The position numbers and the translations under genes were made by a program. A stretch of 64,000 nt of DNA from Nakaseomyces glabratus (Eukaryota; Ascomycota; Saccharomycetes; Saccharomycetales; Saccharomycetaceae), in assembly GCF_010111755.1 (NCBI RefSeq), contig NC_088962.1:806001-870000 (forward strand). The letters run 5' to 3'. Numbering within the stretch: the first letter of the stretch is position 1; each line of letters begins with the position of its first letter. Under the pieces are notes generated by a model. That model was not told the DNA's origin. It saw only the letters and a list, made by a program, of their open reading frames with translations, and searched no databases. Shown here one piece after another: positions 1-9,304 of the stretch.

Positions 1-33
1 TACGCCAATGAATTCAAGATAACTCCAATCCAT

Positions 34-2367
34 TTAATGTAGCACAACACCAATTTTATCTAGTTCCTTTGTACCAGCTTTAGTGTAGTTGGTTAAATCC
101 ATCTTCTGGTAAATCCGGTAATTCTCTGGGTATATTTCGCAGCCATACTTCCAACTCGATAGCAATTTTGTTGCATTACATTCACTTACAGTCCAAGGGG
201 TAGCATAAGTTAATGGGAGATATCTGAAGAATGCTACAACTACCACAACTAGGAAGAATGCAGCGACACTTAGACCAACTCTCTTGTTCTTGAATGCAAA
301 AGAATATACAAGCTCAAATACATGAGCAAGGGCTAATAGACCAAAGTAGTATGCAGGCAAGTATTGATACAGATGGTGTCTGTCCGTAGTCAAGATATAT
401 GGGACATAGTTTAGTGCAAAACCAATACCATATTGGAGGACTTGAATATGGAAATTAATAAACTGAGGATTTGAGGATATCTCGAAACCCATTTGCCAGA
501 AAATCAACTCACCAACAAAGGCAACAACAAATAAAACAATAAATGCACTCACTGACCACCACATGGCAGGGTTACCAAGGAAATAAATCTGTCTTGCAAA
601 TCCGTTCCAAAATGGAATACCTTTCTCCAATAAAGGCCATGTAGTTGGGAAAGTTATTAAAGAGCTCTTATCTGTTCTAACCTTCGCCTTCTCAATCATC
701 TTAGCATGTAAATCCAAAATCTTATCCTTCAGGCTCATTGGCTTGTAACTGACACGCTTAGGATTCTTGGGCGAGTTAGGATGAGGTTGATCCTGTTCAA
801 TGTTCCATAGAGTTAATTCATATTTACCCGAGTGAGCACATGCAATCTCATAGTCCATAACAAATTCCGGAGTTCTCATTCTGACGTCGTGAGTGAACAA
901 GTAACAACCAGACATTGCATGTTTCAATCTAAACTTAGTATCAATTGCCTTGACGAACTCTCTAGCCTCTCCAGGTTCTGAAAGATCTTGATCAATTTCA
1001 ACAATCCAGTCATCATTTGGATCACCCATGAAACCTTCATAACCATAACAGGATACTTCCTTCTGCCAATCGACATGTTGAGAGATTGGTGCCTTATGGT
1101 CATGGGAATGTAATCTACATTTGTATTTTGGAGAGTAAAGTCTAATCTTTTCATGATTCTTCAAGTTTTCAAAGCTCTTTGGAGTTGAACCAGATCTATT
1201 ATAGTATTCCACAACCCAATCAGTTGTCACACTCTCATTTTTTCTTAGATCAATTTGACGTTGTTTAGAACCTGCTTCATAATACGCTGGAGCAGCTTCA
1301 ACAAAACCACCATCCATACCAATATTATTCAATCTGACAGTACCACCAACAACAACATCGGCAAAGGATTCTTTAATCACTGTATTGTTATATAATTCTG
1401 ATCTAAATTCAGGTTTCATCAAAATGCTGTCGTTGCCATCCACAGTTCTGCTGCCAATGTGCCAGCTGAAAATAGAGAAGTAAATTACAGCCGGAACCAA
1501 AGACAACACCAATAAATTAAAGATGAAAACTTTAACTGTTCTACAGATTGGGACAGACAAATCACCAGCCAGCAACCACAATCTCCATAGAGTCACAATA
1601 GCCACCCAGGCCAATACGAACAAACCGGCCCATTTAGTTGAAATTGCCAATCCAAGTAAACAAGCTGCATGAGTAAAAGTAAAGATGTACCTTCCAGAAC
1701 CAGCTCTTAAGTTATCAGATTTCTTTGTGAAATAAATAGCAGCTGCAACAAAAAATAAAAATGGTGCATCCAAGTGAACATAACGAGATGCTGTGATGAA
1801 TGAATTTTCTAGAGAAAGAGCCACACTAAATATACCAGCAATAGGACGAGAAACACCTGAAGCACGCAATGTCATGAAGAAGAACACGACAACACATGCA
1901 CCCAAACCAGCTGCAAGGTATCTTTCAGGTAGATAGACACTCGCATTCTCAAATTGGGTACCAACTGGATGGTATTTATATGATGTATCGAATCCCGTGT
2001 ATTTACCAACAAAGTAATAAATCATTTTACCTAATGGTGGAAAAACATCAATGGAAAAGGTCTTATTAAAATACTTGCTTACTTCGGCAATCACGAATCC
2101 TTCGTCATATACAATGGCCTTTGGGAAACCAATGTCATAGAACCTGGTGACTATAGCAAACAACGCTACAATGGCCATCAGGATACCATCGGATTTGCTT
2201 CCAATGGTACGGAATTGGAACAACTCTGGAGTAGGGTCGCTCACAATGTACTTTCTGACTGGACCATCCTTCAATTCAACTTGTGGAACCGTCTTGAGAA
2301 GCTCTGGAGTGGCAGCTCTCTGTTGTACAGCGTCTTTCTCTTTCTTAGCAGCAGATTTCTTTGCCAT
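34..2367 (-). CDS. PMT5: Protein O-mannosyltransferase, Pmt5-like (PMT1 subfamily)
   Basis: This is a 777-residue GT39 protein O-mannosyltransferase of the ER membrane, which transfers mannose from dolichyl-phosphate-mannose to Ser/Thr of secretory proteins. Visible: an N-terminal hydrophobic block (about 60-310), a lumenal MIR region (about 335-520) with the LHSHDHK motif, and C-terminal membrane segments (about 620-735). The acidic pair expected in lumenal loop 1 is present (D88-E89), but the residues after it (YDEGFVI) differ from the FDEVHFG of the neighbouring paralogue. It lies next to PMT1 on the same strand, the order PMT1-PMT5 of S. cerevisiae YDL095W-YDL093W, which is why I call it PMT5. 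It is slightly longer than S. cerevisiae Pmt5 (743 aa). Pmt5 normally pairs with Pmt2 or Pmt3. The ATG start is clear and the stop lies just inside the window. Confidence 0.92.
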   Translation of the reverse strand: MAKKSAAKKEKDAVQQRAATPELLKTVPQVELKDGPVRKYIVSDPTPELFQFRTIGSKSDGILMAIVALFAIVTRFYDIGFPKAIVYDEGFVIAEVSKYFNKTFSIDVFPPLGKMIYYFVGKYTGFDTSYKYHPVGTQFENASVYLPERYLAAGLGACVVVFFFMTLRASGVSRPIAGIFSVALSLENSFITASRYVHLDAPFLFFVAAAIYFTKKSDNLRAGSGRYIFTFTHAACLLGLAISTKWAGLFVLAWVAIVTLWRLWLLAGDLSVPICRTVKVFIFNLLVLSLVPAVIYFSIFSWHIGSRTVDGNDSILMKPEFRSELYNNTVIKESFADVVVGGTVRLNNIGMDGGFVEAAPAYYEAGSKQRQIDLRKNESVTTDWVVEYYNRSGSTPKSFENLKNHEKIRLYSPKYKCRLHSHDHKAPISQHVDWQKEVSCYGYEGFMGDPNDDWIVEIDQDLSEPGEAREFVKAIDTKFRLKHAMSGCYLFTHDVRMRTPEFVMDYEIACAHSGKYELTLWNIEQDQPHPNSPKNPKRVSYKPMSLKDKILDLHAKMIEKAKVRTDKSSLITFPTTWPLLEKGIPFWNGFARQIYFLGNPAMWWSVSAFIVLFVVAFVGELIFWQMGFEISSNPQFINFHIQVLQYGIGFALNYVPYILTTDRHHLYQYLPAYYFGLLALAHVFELVYSFAFKNKRVGLSVAAFFLVVVVVAFFRYLPLTYATPWTVSECNATKLLSSWKYGCEIYPENYRIYQKMDLTNYTKAGTKELDKIGVVLH

Positions 2368-2642
2368 TTTTGGTGTTGCAATTGGTTTTCAATTATTGCA
2401 CAAATGGAAATGGCTATTAAATAAATAGAACCTGCAACCAAATTCGAGCTTCACACAACTTAAGAGTTTGTAGTAGAATACAATTGAATCTCAGTGCCAA
2501 ACTTAAGTCGAAAAACAATAAAAACCTCTTGGAAACACTCAGTGCAAATCTAAAAGAATTCTATTTCTAGACAAACACTAAAGATATTCAATATTCGGTC
2601 AAGTTGCTTCTGCTGATACGCTAATGAATCAGAATCGTGAAG

Positions 2643-3113
2643 ATGGCTTCTTTGGGTGATGGACAATTGAATTCGATATCTGTAATATATGAGAATGCAA
2701 GCGTTTACAATTCGACAGATTACCTATTTCAGCTCAAGAGAGTTCAGTTAATCACTTTGGCACTGGCAGAGAACCCTGAATGCAGCTCACCAGGTTCCAG
2801 CTACCAGTTTTGTCAAAGTTGTCTTCATGTGCGAAAGCATTTTGTTTGTACTTGGAATACAATGAGTGACATGAAAAGATTGTCCTCTCGAGAACGAATT
2901 GAATATTTTTTGGAAAATCTCATTTTCTTGAGGATTGCCATGTCAATCATTAATAGAAAGCTCCTTAGCATGTCACAATTGGATGCAATCAAATCTACTT
3001 TAGGATTAGACTTGAATTTGACTATTTTACTATATTACCTGAATGACAGAGGCCTTCTAGTTTGTTTAGTGAAACAAATCTTCTATTCGTATAATTATGT
3101 ATGTATATACTGA
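2643..3113 (+). CDS. Hypothetical 156-aa protein between PMT5 and PMT1
   Basis: This is an unrecognised ORF that fills most of the 841-bp gap between the two PMT genes on the opposite strand. A longer reading opens at GTG 2637; the first ATG gives 156 residues. It is Cys-containing in the middle (a CSS...CQSC...HFVC pattern at about residues 47-68) and hydrophobic towards the C terminus, with no domain I can name. It starts 275 bp from the divergent PMT5 start and ends 95 bp before the convergent PMT1 stop, a spacing normal for a real yeast gene. S. cerevisiae carries the dubious ORF YDL094C at the same place and orientation; whether the two are homologous I cannot test. It could equally be a chance ORF. 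Confidence 0.4.
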   Translation: MASLGDGQLNSISVIYENASVYNSTDYLFQLKRVQLITLALAENPECSSPGSSYQFCQSCLHVRKHFVCTWNTMSDMKRLSSRERIEYFLENLIFLRIAMSIINRKLLSMSQLDAIKSTLGLDLNLTILLYYLNDRGLLVCLVKQIFYSYNYVCIY

Positions 3114-3208
3114 GCGTTACATGCTGATAATACAAAGTTTTACAAGTAATACCAGCAATAAGTTATGAATCTTAGTAAATAAAGGTATTTATGATTGCTG
3201 TAGTTCAA

Positions 3209-5785
3209 CTAAGCTACGCGTTTGCGAACATGATTGACTTCCTTTTCGATTTTTAAGTTTTCAATGCCTTCTTTTTCCAACAGTTTCTTAACTTGTTCCG
3301 GAGACAACTCATTACCATTCCCATCCAAAAACTTTTTATTACTTAGATCATCTAGCATTCTTTCAGCTTCATTCTTTTCTACTTTTTCACGTTTGTGAGG
3401 TGATGCAGCACCGTTGACATCAGAGACAACAGCCTTCTTTTCCTGCTGTTCTGGTTCTGCAGCAGGTACAACATTCTGGACATCTGTCGTAGCTTCATCA
3501 GTGGTGATCTTTGGAACGTAAGTGTAGTTAGCATATTCACTCAAGTCATTGAAATAGTTTTCACAGTCGTAATCCCAAGTAGATACCCATCTTGAGTTTC
3601 TACAGACATCCTTTGTCCAGTCAGTACCGTAAGCAATTGGAGAATGAGCATGGAAAAAGTAGATGGAAGCAGCAGTAAATAGAATTAATAGTGCATAAGC
3701 AGCCTGTTTTCTGTTTTTGCAAACAAAAGTGATAATGATATCAAATGCATGTGCCAAAGCTAAGATACCAAAGTAATAAGCTGGAAGGTAATGGTGCAAG
3801 AACAATTGACGACCCATCAAGAAGAATGGTACGTAATGAATTGCAAAACCCAGCAAATAGTGTAATACCTGAACATGGAAGTTAATAACATTCTTATCTT
3901 GTAGAATTGGTTTTCCGACCAAGAATGATCCAGCTTCGAATGCAAGAATAGCAGCGTATACCAATATGAAAGCACTAACAGCCCACCATGTAACAGCATT
4001 ACCTAAAAGGTAAATCTTTCTGTGATGCTCACCCCAGTAACCAATACCACGTCTCATCAAAGGCCATTCATAAGCAAGGGATTCATAGTAATGAGTACCA
4101 GTTAGACCTTTATTAATCTTCCACATCTTCTTGTGATTTTCAATGAACTTTTCAATGAAGTTCATTGGCTTGTATGAAATACGAGGGGTATTTTCAGGCA
4201 ATTGTGGGTTTTCACTTCCTTCAATGTACCACAGAAGCAATTCAGGCTTACCTTGAGTGGCACAAGTAACTTCCTGTTGATCAAAACCCCACTTTGGAAG
4301 CTTAACTTCGTGAGAGAACAAATAACAGCCAGTGGCGTGTCTCAACTTGAATTTGGTGTCAATAGCTCTAACTTCATGTTGGGCAATACCAGGCTTAGAA
4401 GAACTTTGGTCAATCTCGATAGTCCAGTGATCATTGATATCACCAGTGAAACCAAGGTAACCATAACCCGAAACTTCCTTTTGCCAGTCAGCACTTTCAG
4501 ATACTGGTGGCTTGTGATCATGAGAGTGTAATCTTACCCCAGTAGCCAAATGCAGCAGGGAAATAGATTCACCATTCTTCAAACCAATAAAATCTTTCAA
4601 ACTAGCACCTGGAAGATGACTTCTTTCAATGACCCACTTGTTGTTATCATCCAAGAATGGATATAGAGTGATTTGCTGTTGTTCAGATCCAGTTGGGTAC
4701 GCATGACTATGAGAATGTAGATAACCACCCTCAGTGCTCAAGTGTTTCAATGTTACAATTGAACCAACGCCTACATCATAAACTACATCGCTTGGAATTT
4801 GATTACCTTCTAATGTAGCTCTGAACTCAGATGGGAAGAAACTAGAACCAGAGCCATCATGGATAAGGGCTTGGAAATGAACATAGAAGAAAGCAACGTA
4901 TAACAAGATTGGAACACCTAATAGAAGGACTAATTTACCAATCGCAGCCTTGACAATTGTACATGGTGACTTATTCAAATCTCCGATCATAAACCACAAC
5001 TTCCAAACGCATAGAAGACCAACCCAAGCAACTGTGAATAGACCAACCCATTTTGAGGAACTGGCCAAACCCAGAGCAATACCGGTTGCTAACAATGATT
5101 TCAAAGCCCTAAATGAGTTAGTTGGGTATAATTCAGATTTCTTGTATGAATACACAGCTGCAGCAATGAAACAAATCAATGGTGCATCCAATAGGATGTA
5201 ACGTGAGATAGTTACAAATGAGTTTTCAAATGCAAAAACCAAAGCAAACAAATAAGCTACACCCAATCTGACACCAGAGGCACGCAAAGTTAAGTAAAGC
5301 ATCAAGACTGTAAAAACACCAAGAGAGGCGGAGAATAATCTCATGGTGTAAAATGGAACAGTATCTGGATATTCTTCACCAATTGGCTTGAAGCTGAAAT
5401 CACCGGTGTAACCTGCCAATGCACCTACACCAGCAAACAACATCTTCGCCAGAGGTGGATGCACATCCATGAAGAAGTCACCTTTAATATACTTAGATGC
5501 AAATCCACCAAAATGGACTTCATCAAATACAACACTGCTTGGCCATGACAACTTATAAAGCCTGACAAAGGCGGTTATGATTAGTAAAATAGCAACCATT
5601 AATTTTTCCTTCAGTGTCTTAACCGTACGTAATTTAGCGGTATCATAGTCACCTTCGAAGTCAATGTATGGTCTCAAAGGGCCTTTGTTAATCTTTACTT
5701 CGGGCACAGGGTCAACATCCATGCAGAGAAGAGAATCCGCTGTGCTCACAGGTTGGAGCTGTTTCTCCGCTTTTTTGTCCGACAT
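3209..5785 (-). CDS. PMT1: Protein O-mannosyltransferase Pmt1
   Basis: This 858-residue ER dolichyl-phosphate-mannose protein mannosyltransferase (GT39) should act as a complex with Pmt2-type partners. Visible: loop-1 catalytic acidic pair D88-E89 in FDEVHFGGF, several N-terminal membrane spans, a MIR region (about 338-523) with repeated LHSH motifs (LHSHSHAYP, LHSHDHKPP), further membrane spans to about 735, and a long charged cytosolic tail of about 100 residues rich in Lys/Glu. The tail makes it longer than S. cerevisiae Pmt1 (817 aa). It is followed by PMT5 on the same strand, and its promoter faces RPN6 across a 1.2-kb intergenic region. Identity as PMT1 rests on family features plus conserved neighbours (YDL095W next to YDL097C/RPN6). 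Confidence 0.95.
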   Translation of the reverse strand: MSDKKAEKQLQPVSTADSLLCMDVDPVPEVKINKGPLRPYIDFEGDYDTAKLRTVKTLKEKLMVAILLIITAFVRLYKLSWPSSVVFDEVHFGGFASKYIKGDFFMDVHPPLAKMLFAGVGALAGYTGDFSFKPIGEEYPDTVPFYTMRLFSASLGVFTVLMLYLTLRASGVRLGVAYLFALVFAFENSFVTISRYILLDAPLICFIAAAVYSYKKSELYPTNSFRALKSLLATGIALGLASSSKWVGLFTVAWVGLLCVWKLWFMIGDLNKSPCTIVKAAIGKLVLLLGVPILLYVAFFYVHFQALIHDGSGSSFFPSEFRATLEGNQIPSDVVYDVGVGSIVTLKHLSTEGGYLHSHSHAYPTGSEQQQITLYPFLDDNNKWVIERSHLPGASLKDFIGLKNGESISLLHLATGVRLHSHDHKPPVSESADWQKEVSGYGYLGFTGDINDHWTIEIDQSSSKPGIAQHEVRAIDTKFKLRHATGCYLFSHEVKLPKWGFDQQEVTCATQGKPELLLWYIEGSENPQLPENTPRISYKPMNFIEKFIENHKKMWKINKGLTGTHYYESLAYEWPLMRRGIGYWGEHHRKIYLLGNAVTWWAVSAFILVYAAILAFEAGSFLVGKPILQDKNVINFHVQVLHYLLGFAIHYVPFFLMGRQLFLHHYLPAYYFGILALAHAFDIIITFVCKNRKQAAYALLILFTAASIYFFHAHSPIAYGTDWTKDVCRNSRWVSTWDYDCENYFNDLSEYANYTYVPKITTDEATTDVQNVVPAAEPEQQEKKAVVSDVNGAASPHKREKVEKNEAERMLDDLSNKKFLDGNGNELSPEQVKKLLEKEGIENLKIEKEVNHVRKRVA

Positions 5786-6973
5786 TGGTTCTTTATGTGT
5801 ATTTTTTTATAATAATTCGCTCAGTTTAACCTTATAAAGCTATACCAGAGCTCAATTCAATGCCAAAAAATACCTGGAGTATCTAGTATCAGTATCTTTT
5901 TGAGTATCAGTAGTCTTTCGAGGAAATAGAGAAAACAGAAACCGGGAAAGGTTTTATCTCAATTGATAAGGCAGAACAACTAAAACGTCCTCTTTGACTG
6001 AATTGGCAGAACGGTAATATGATTTGTCGTCGGTATATTTAACTTAGAGAGAACCAATCTCTACTTTGGAGGCCCTTTTAACCGACTTTCCCTCTATTTG
6101 AAGCAAAAAACGCAAGTCTCTCTCTCTCGCTCTCTTTCTCGTTTCCCAATTTGCAAATATTTTTGGCGTTGTCTTGCGACACTTTTTCCCACTGAGCAGC
6201 ACCGACAGCAAGAGAATGCAGGTCATCACCTCGTTAATCACATGTCAAATGTCTGGCCTAGTTAGAACACGTCATGTGATGAAACACTCCACGAAGAGAA
6301 AGCATTAAAATAAAAAGCCAAGTAACGTGAGAACCCAGACACCACATACATGATCAACTGTGTCTGTATGCAAATATATGGGAAATGGACCCCTCCGGCA
6401 CAGCGTTTGCATACAACCCAAAAGCATTCGTGAGCACCACAAGATTACCCGCCAAAATACAACTAAACCGTCGCATCTTTCTTGTCTAGAGATCAGACAA
6501 GTAGGTTGCTCCTTGCCTGACCAGGGTTACTGTATGCGTCGGGCAAAAGAAATAAACTCGGATCCTAGACCTAACAAAAAGCGACGGCACACACCACACA
6601 AAGAAAGCCACATTCTACTGAACATAGTTGTATGATCTTCCTAGACTAACGTTAACCATTCCAACGACCCAAGAAATAAATGAAAACAAGTTTTATTCAG
6701 ACTTTAAGCGCCGATTCACGGCCCCCTCAGCCAGTAGGATATCCCATGTAACGATGTACGTCACGTATAAGGTAACTTTGCCACTTTCACTTTTCAGTGA
6801 GCTCGCCCTTTGGGAGGGACTGAGGGCTACTAAGAGCGCCATTAATGCAGTTATAAAGAGTAGTTGTTGGTGCTTGCAAAGGGTATTACTAGGCGGTAGA
6901 TACGTATTGGTATCAATTCGTAGTTTAGGCAGAAGCTATAGAGATTGGTCAACACACTATAACTTTTTTTGCG
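5786..6973. promoter_or_regulatory. PMT1-RPN6 divergent intergenic region
   Basis: This 1.19-kb region separates the divergent PMT1 and RPN6 starts. Overlapping plus-strand open frames occur at 6360-6635 and 6628-7077, but the second runs into RPN6 in another frame and both have poor protein-like composition, so I do not call them genes. S. cerevisiae has only the dubious ORF YDL096C here. Apart from a pyrimidine-rich stretch near 6120 and the Rpn4-type site listed separately, I see nothing I can support. Confidence 0.6.
6777..6785 (-). promoter_or_regulatory. PACE-like (Rpn4) site upstream of RPN6
   Basis: On the minus strand this reads AGTGGCAAA, one base from the proteasome-associated control element GGTGGCAAA bound by Rpn4 in S. 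cerevisiae. It lies about 190 bp before the RPN6 start, a typical position in proteasome genes. Function is inferred. Confidence 0.6.
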
Positions 6974-8239
6974 ATGATATCACTGGAGAGAGCCAAGGAG
7001 CTTGTGGAACAGAAGCAGTATGCAGAAGCAGAGCAGGTTTACCTGGGTATATTGAACCAGGAGGTTCCTATGGATGAGAAGAAGAAGGATGAGCGTGAGA
7101 AGGCTATCCTTGCGATGGGCGATATGTACGTTGAACAAGGCGACAAGGCCAAGCTAAGGGAATTCATACCACATTCGACGGAGTATATGATGCAGTTTGC
7201 TAAGTCCAAGACTGCAAAAGTGTTGAAGACCCTGATCGAGAAGTTTAGTCTAGTTCCTAATTCCTTAGAGGACCAGATATACGTTTGTAAGCAAAGCATT
7301 GACTTTGCCAAGAGAGAGAAGAGGGTTTTCTTGAAGCACTCTTTGGAGATCAAGTTGGCTACTTTACATTACGAGACAAAAGAATACAAGGATTCCCTAG
7401 CGTTGATTGAAAACTTATTGAGAGAATTCAAGAAATTGGATGACAAGCCTTCCCTTGTTGATGTACACCTGTTGGAAAGCAAAGTTTATCATAAACTGAG
7501 GAACTTGGCGAAATCTAAAGCGGCTCTGACTGCTTCGAGGACAGCTGCCAACTCAATTTACTGCCCAACTGTTACTGTTGCTGAGCTGGATCTGATGAGT
7601 GGTATCCTGCACTGTGAAGATAAGGACTATAAAACCGCATACTCCTACTTCTTTGAAAGTTTTGAGAGTTTCCACAACCTCTCCACAAGCAACTCCTACG
7701 ACAAAGCCTGCCAGGTGCTAAAATACATGTTACTATCAAAGATCATGCTCAATCTAATAGACGATGTAAAGAGTATTTTAAATGCCAAGTACACAAAAGA
7801 GACATACCAGTCAAGAGGTATCGATGCTATGCGTGCTGTTGCAGAAGCATACAACAACAGGTCTTTGCACGAATTTAATACAGCGCTAAAGCAATATAGA
7901 ACGGAGTTGATGAGCGACGAATTGACCAGATCTCATTTCAATGCTTTATACGATACGTTACTGGAATCCAACCTGTGTAAAATAATCGAACCATTTGAAT
8001 GTGTTGAAATCGCTCATATTTCCAAGATGATAGGACTGGATGCCCAACATGTAGAAGGGAAACTATCTCAAATGATTCTAGATAAGGTATTTTCCGGTGT
8101 CTTAGACCAAGGTAATGGTTGGCTATATATATATGACACTCCACACCAGGATGCAACATATGATTCCGCTTTAGAATTAGTTGGCCAACTAAATAAGGTT
8201 GTTGATCAACTTTTCGACAAAGCGAGCGTCCTTTATTGA
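6974..8239 (+). CDS. RPN6: 26S proteasome regulatory particle lid subunit Rpn6
   Basis: This 421-residue protein is the PCI-domain lid subunit that clamps the 19S lid onto the 20S core. The N-terminal helical-repeat solenoid is evident (EQKQYAEAEQVY, then repeated YKDSLALIENLL-like and YKTAYSYFFESFES-like helices), followed by a C-terminal PCI/winged-helix region (about 230-400) and a final helix ending in LFDKASVLY. S. cerevisiae Rpn6 has 434 residues. The gene is followed by SNU23 on the same strand, matching YDL097C-YDL098C. A PACE-like box upstream suggests control by Rpn4 with the rest of the proteasome regulon. The ATG at 6974 fits the start of the first helix; no in-frame upstream ATG is better. 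Confidence 0.95.
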   Translation: MISLERAKELVEQKQYAEAEQVYLGILNQEVPMDEKKKDEREKAILAMGDMYVEQGDKAKLREFIPHSTEYMMQFAKSKTAKVLKTLIEKFSLVPNSLEDQIYVCKQSIDFAKREKRVFLKHSLEIKLATLHYETKEYKDSLALIENLLREFKKLDDKPSLVDVHLLESKVYHKLRNLAKSKAALTASRTAANSIYCPTVTVAELDLMSGILHCEDKDYKTAYSYFFESFESFHNLSTSNSYDKACQVLKYMLLSKIMLNLIDDVKSILNAKYTKETYQSRGIDAMRAVAEAYNNRSLHEFNTALKQYRTELMSDELTRSHFNALYDTLLESNLCKIIEPFECVEIAHISKMIGLDAQHVEGKLSQMILDKVFSGVLDQGNGWLYIYDTPHQDATYDSALELVGQLNKVVDQLFDKASVLY

Positions 8240-8516
8240 GCAGAGGTGAGACACCTAAAATGAAATACTCTCCAATAAAATCTTCACATATTTTAAATAC
8301 TATTATTTAGATATACTAATGCACTCATTTCTTATCCCATAACATTGCCATTTAATTTATTCCTTTCTTGAGTAAAATCACCATTGTATGCTAATTTCTT
8401 TGAAATTTTTTATGTAAAAAACAGGGCGTTATATATAGTGACTAACAATTATAGAAAACACTAGTAACTAATATGCCAAATAAAAACTAAATTCTTCATT
8501 AGATAGTTCTCAAGCA

Positions 8517-9080
8517 ATGTCAAATTTTGGTAGGAGAACATGGGACCGAGATGAGTATGATACTGTCCCTGAACTATCGCACCTACAAAGTCTAAAAGAT
8601 ACTCTTTCCGATGTCCAATTGGAACAATTGAAGAAGAAATATACAAACTATGACATGCTTCTGAAGCGATCTATGTCAGGCCTTAATAAACGTGTATTAG
8701 CTACAAACGTGTCATCATTCAAAAAAGGTCAACAATACGGATTCTATTGCGAGTTATGTAATATAACGCTAAAAGATAGTTTACAGTACGTTGACCATTT
8801 GAACCACAAGAGTCACGAATTGAAGTTTGAGGCTTTATTTGAAGAGCCATTAATTACAGAGACCAGAGATAACGATGATATTCCAATTGAAGAGTTCAAC
8901 TTATTGTATAAGGAGAAAATACGATCATTTGTGAAGGCTAATAGAGTCGTTGCAATACCCAATGAAGATGACACTTCAAGGAGAAAGAAGAAGAGGAACA
9001 ATAAAACCAATATTAGTAATAATGATAATAATGATGATGACACGATCAAAAAAGTAATGGGGTTTTCAAATTTTGAGTGA
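8517..9080 (+). CDS. SNU23: U4/U6.U5 tri-snRNP component Snu23
   Basis: This 187-residue protein is a zinc-finger spliceosomal protein that joins with the tri-snRNP B-complex proteins. It carries one U1-type C2H2 finger near residues 78-100 (YCELCNITL...HLNHKSHE), preceded by a charged helical N terminus starting with the family-typical RRTWDRDEY. The C terminus is basic (RRKKKRNN) followed by an Asn/Asp-rich stretch. S. cerevisiae Snu23 has 194 residues and is likewise next to RPN6. No intron is visible. It converges on BUG1. Confidence 0.93.
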   Translation: MSNFGRRTWDRDEYDTVPELSHLQSLKDTLSDVQLEQLKKKYTNYDMLLKRSMSGLNKRVLATNVSSFKKGQQYGFYCELCNITLKDSLQYVDHLNHKSHELKFEALFEEPLITETRDNDDIPIEEFNLLYKEKIRSFVKANRVVAIPNEDDTSRRKKKRNNKTNISNNDNNDDDTIKKVMGFSNFE

Positions 9081-9304
9081 GATTCCTATTTTATTCCAAA
9101 CTGATCATTTTCAATTTGATAACCTCACGCATACCAGTCGGCATTGTACAAAATAGTACTATATATAAGGCATAAATTATCGAGAAGAAAATACAATAAA
9201 TGACTATTAAGAATACATATATATGGCAAAATAAATTCTAACAAACTGATATGCTATTATTAGCCCTTAAGAGTCATCTGTGCTTAACTCCTTACGGAAA
9301 TAGA

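Noticed and set aside
6333..6346. ACCCAGACACCACA, close to a complement of the C. glabrata telomere repeat as I recall it
   Set aside because: One internal mismatch and no room in the gap for a large telomerase RNA; chance similarity.
6628..7077. 149-codon plus-strand frame upstream of and overlapping RPN6
   Set aside because: Overlaps the RPN6 start in another frame and has no protein-like features; probably leader sequence.
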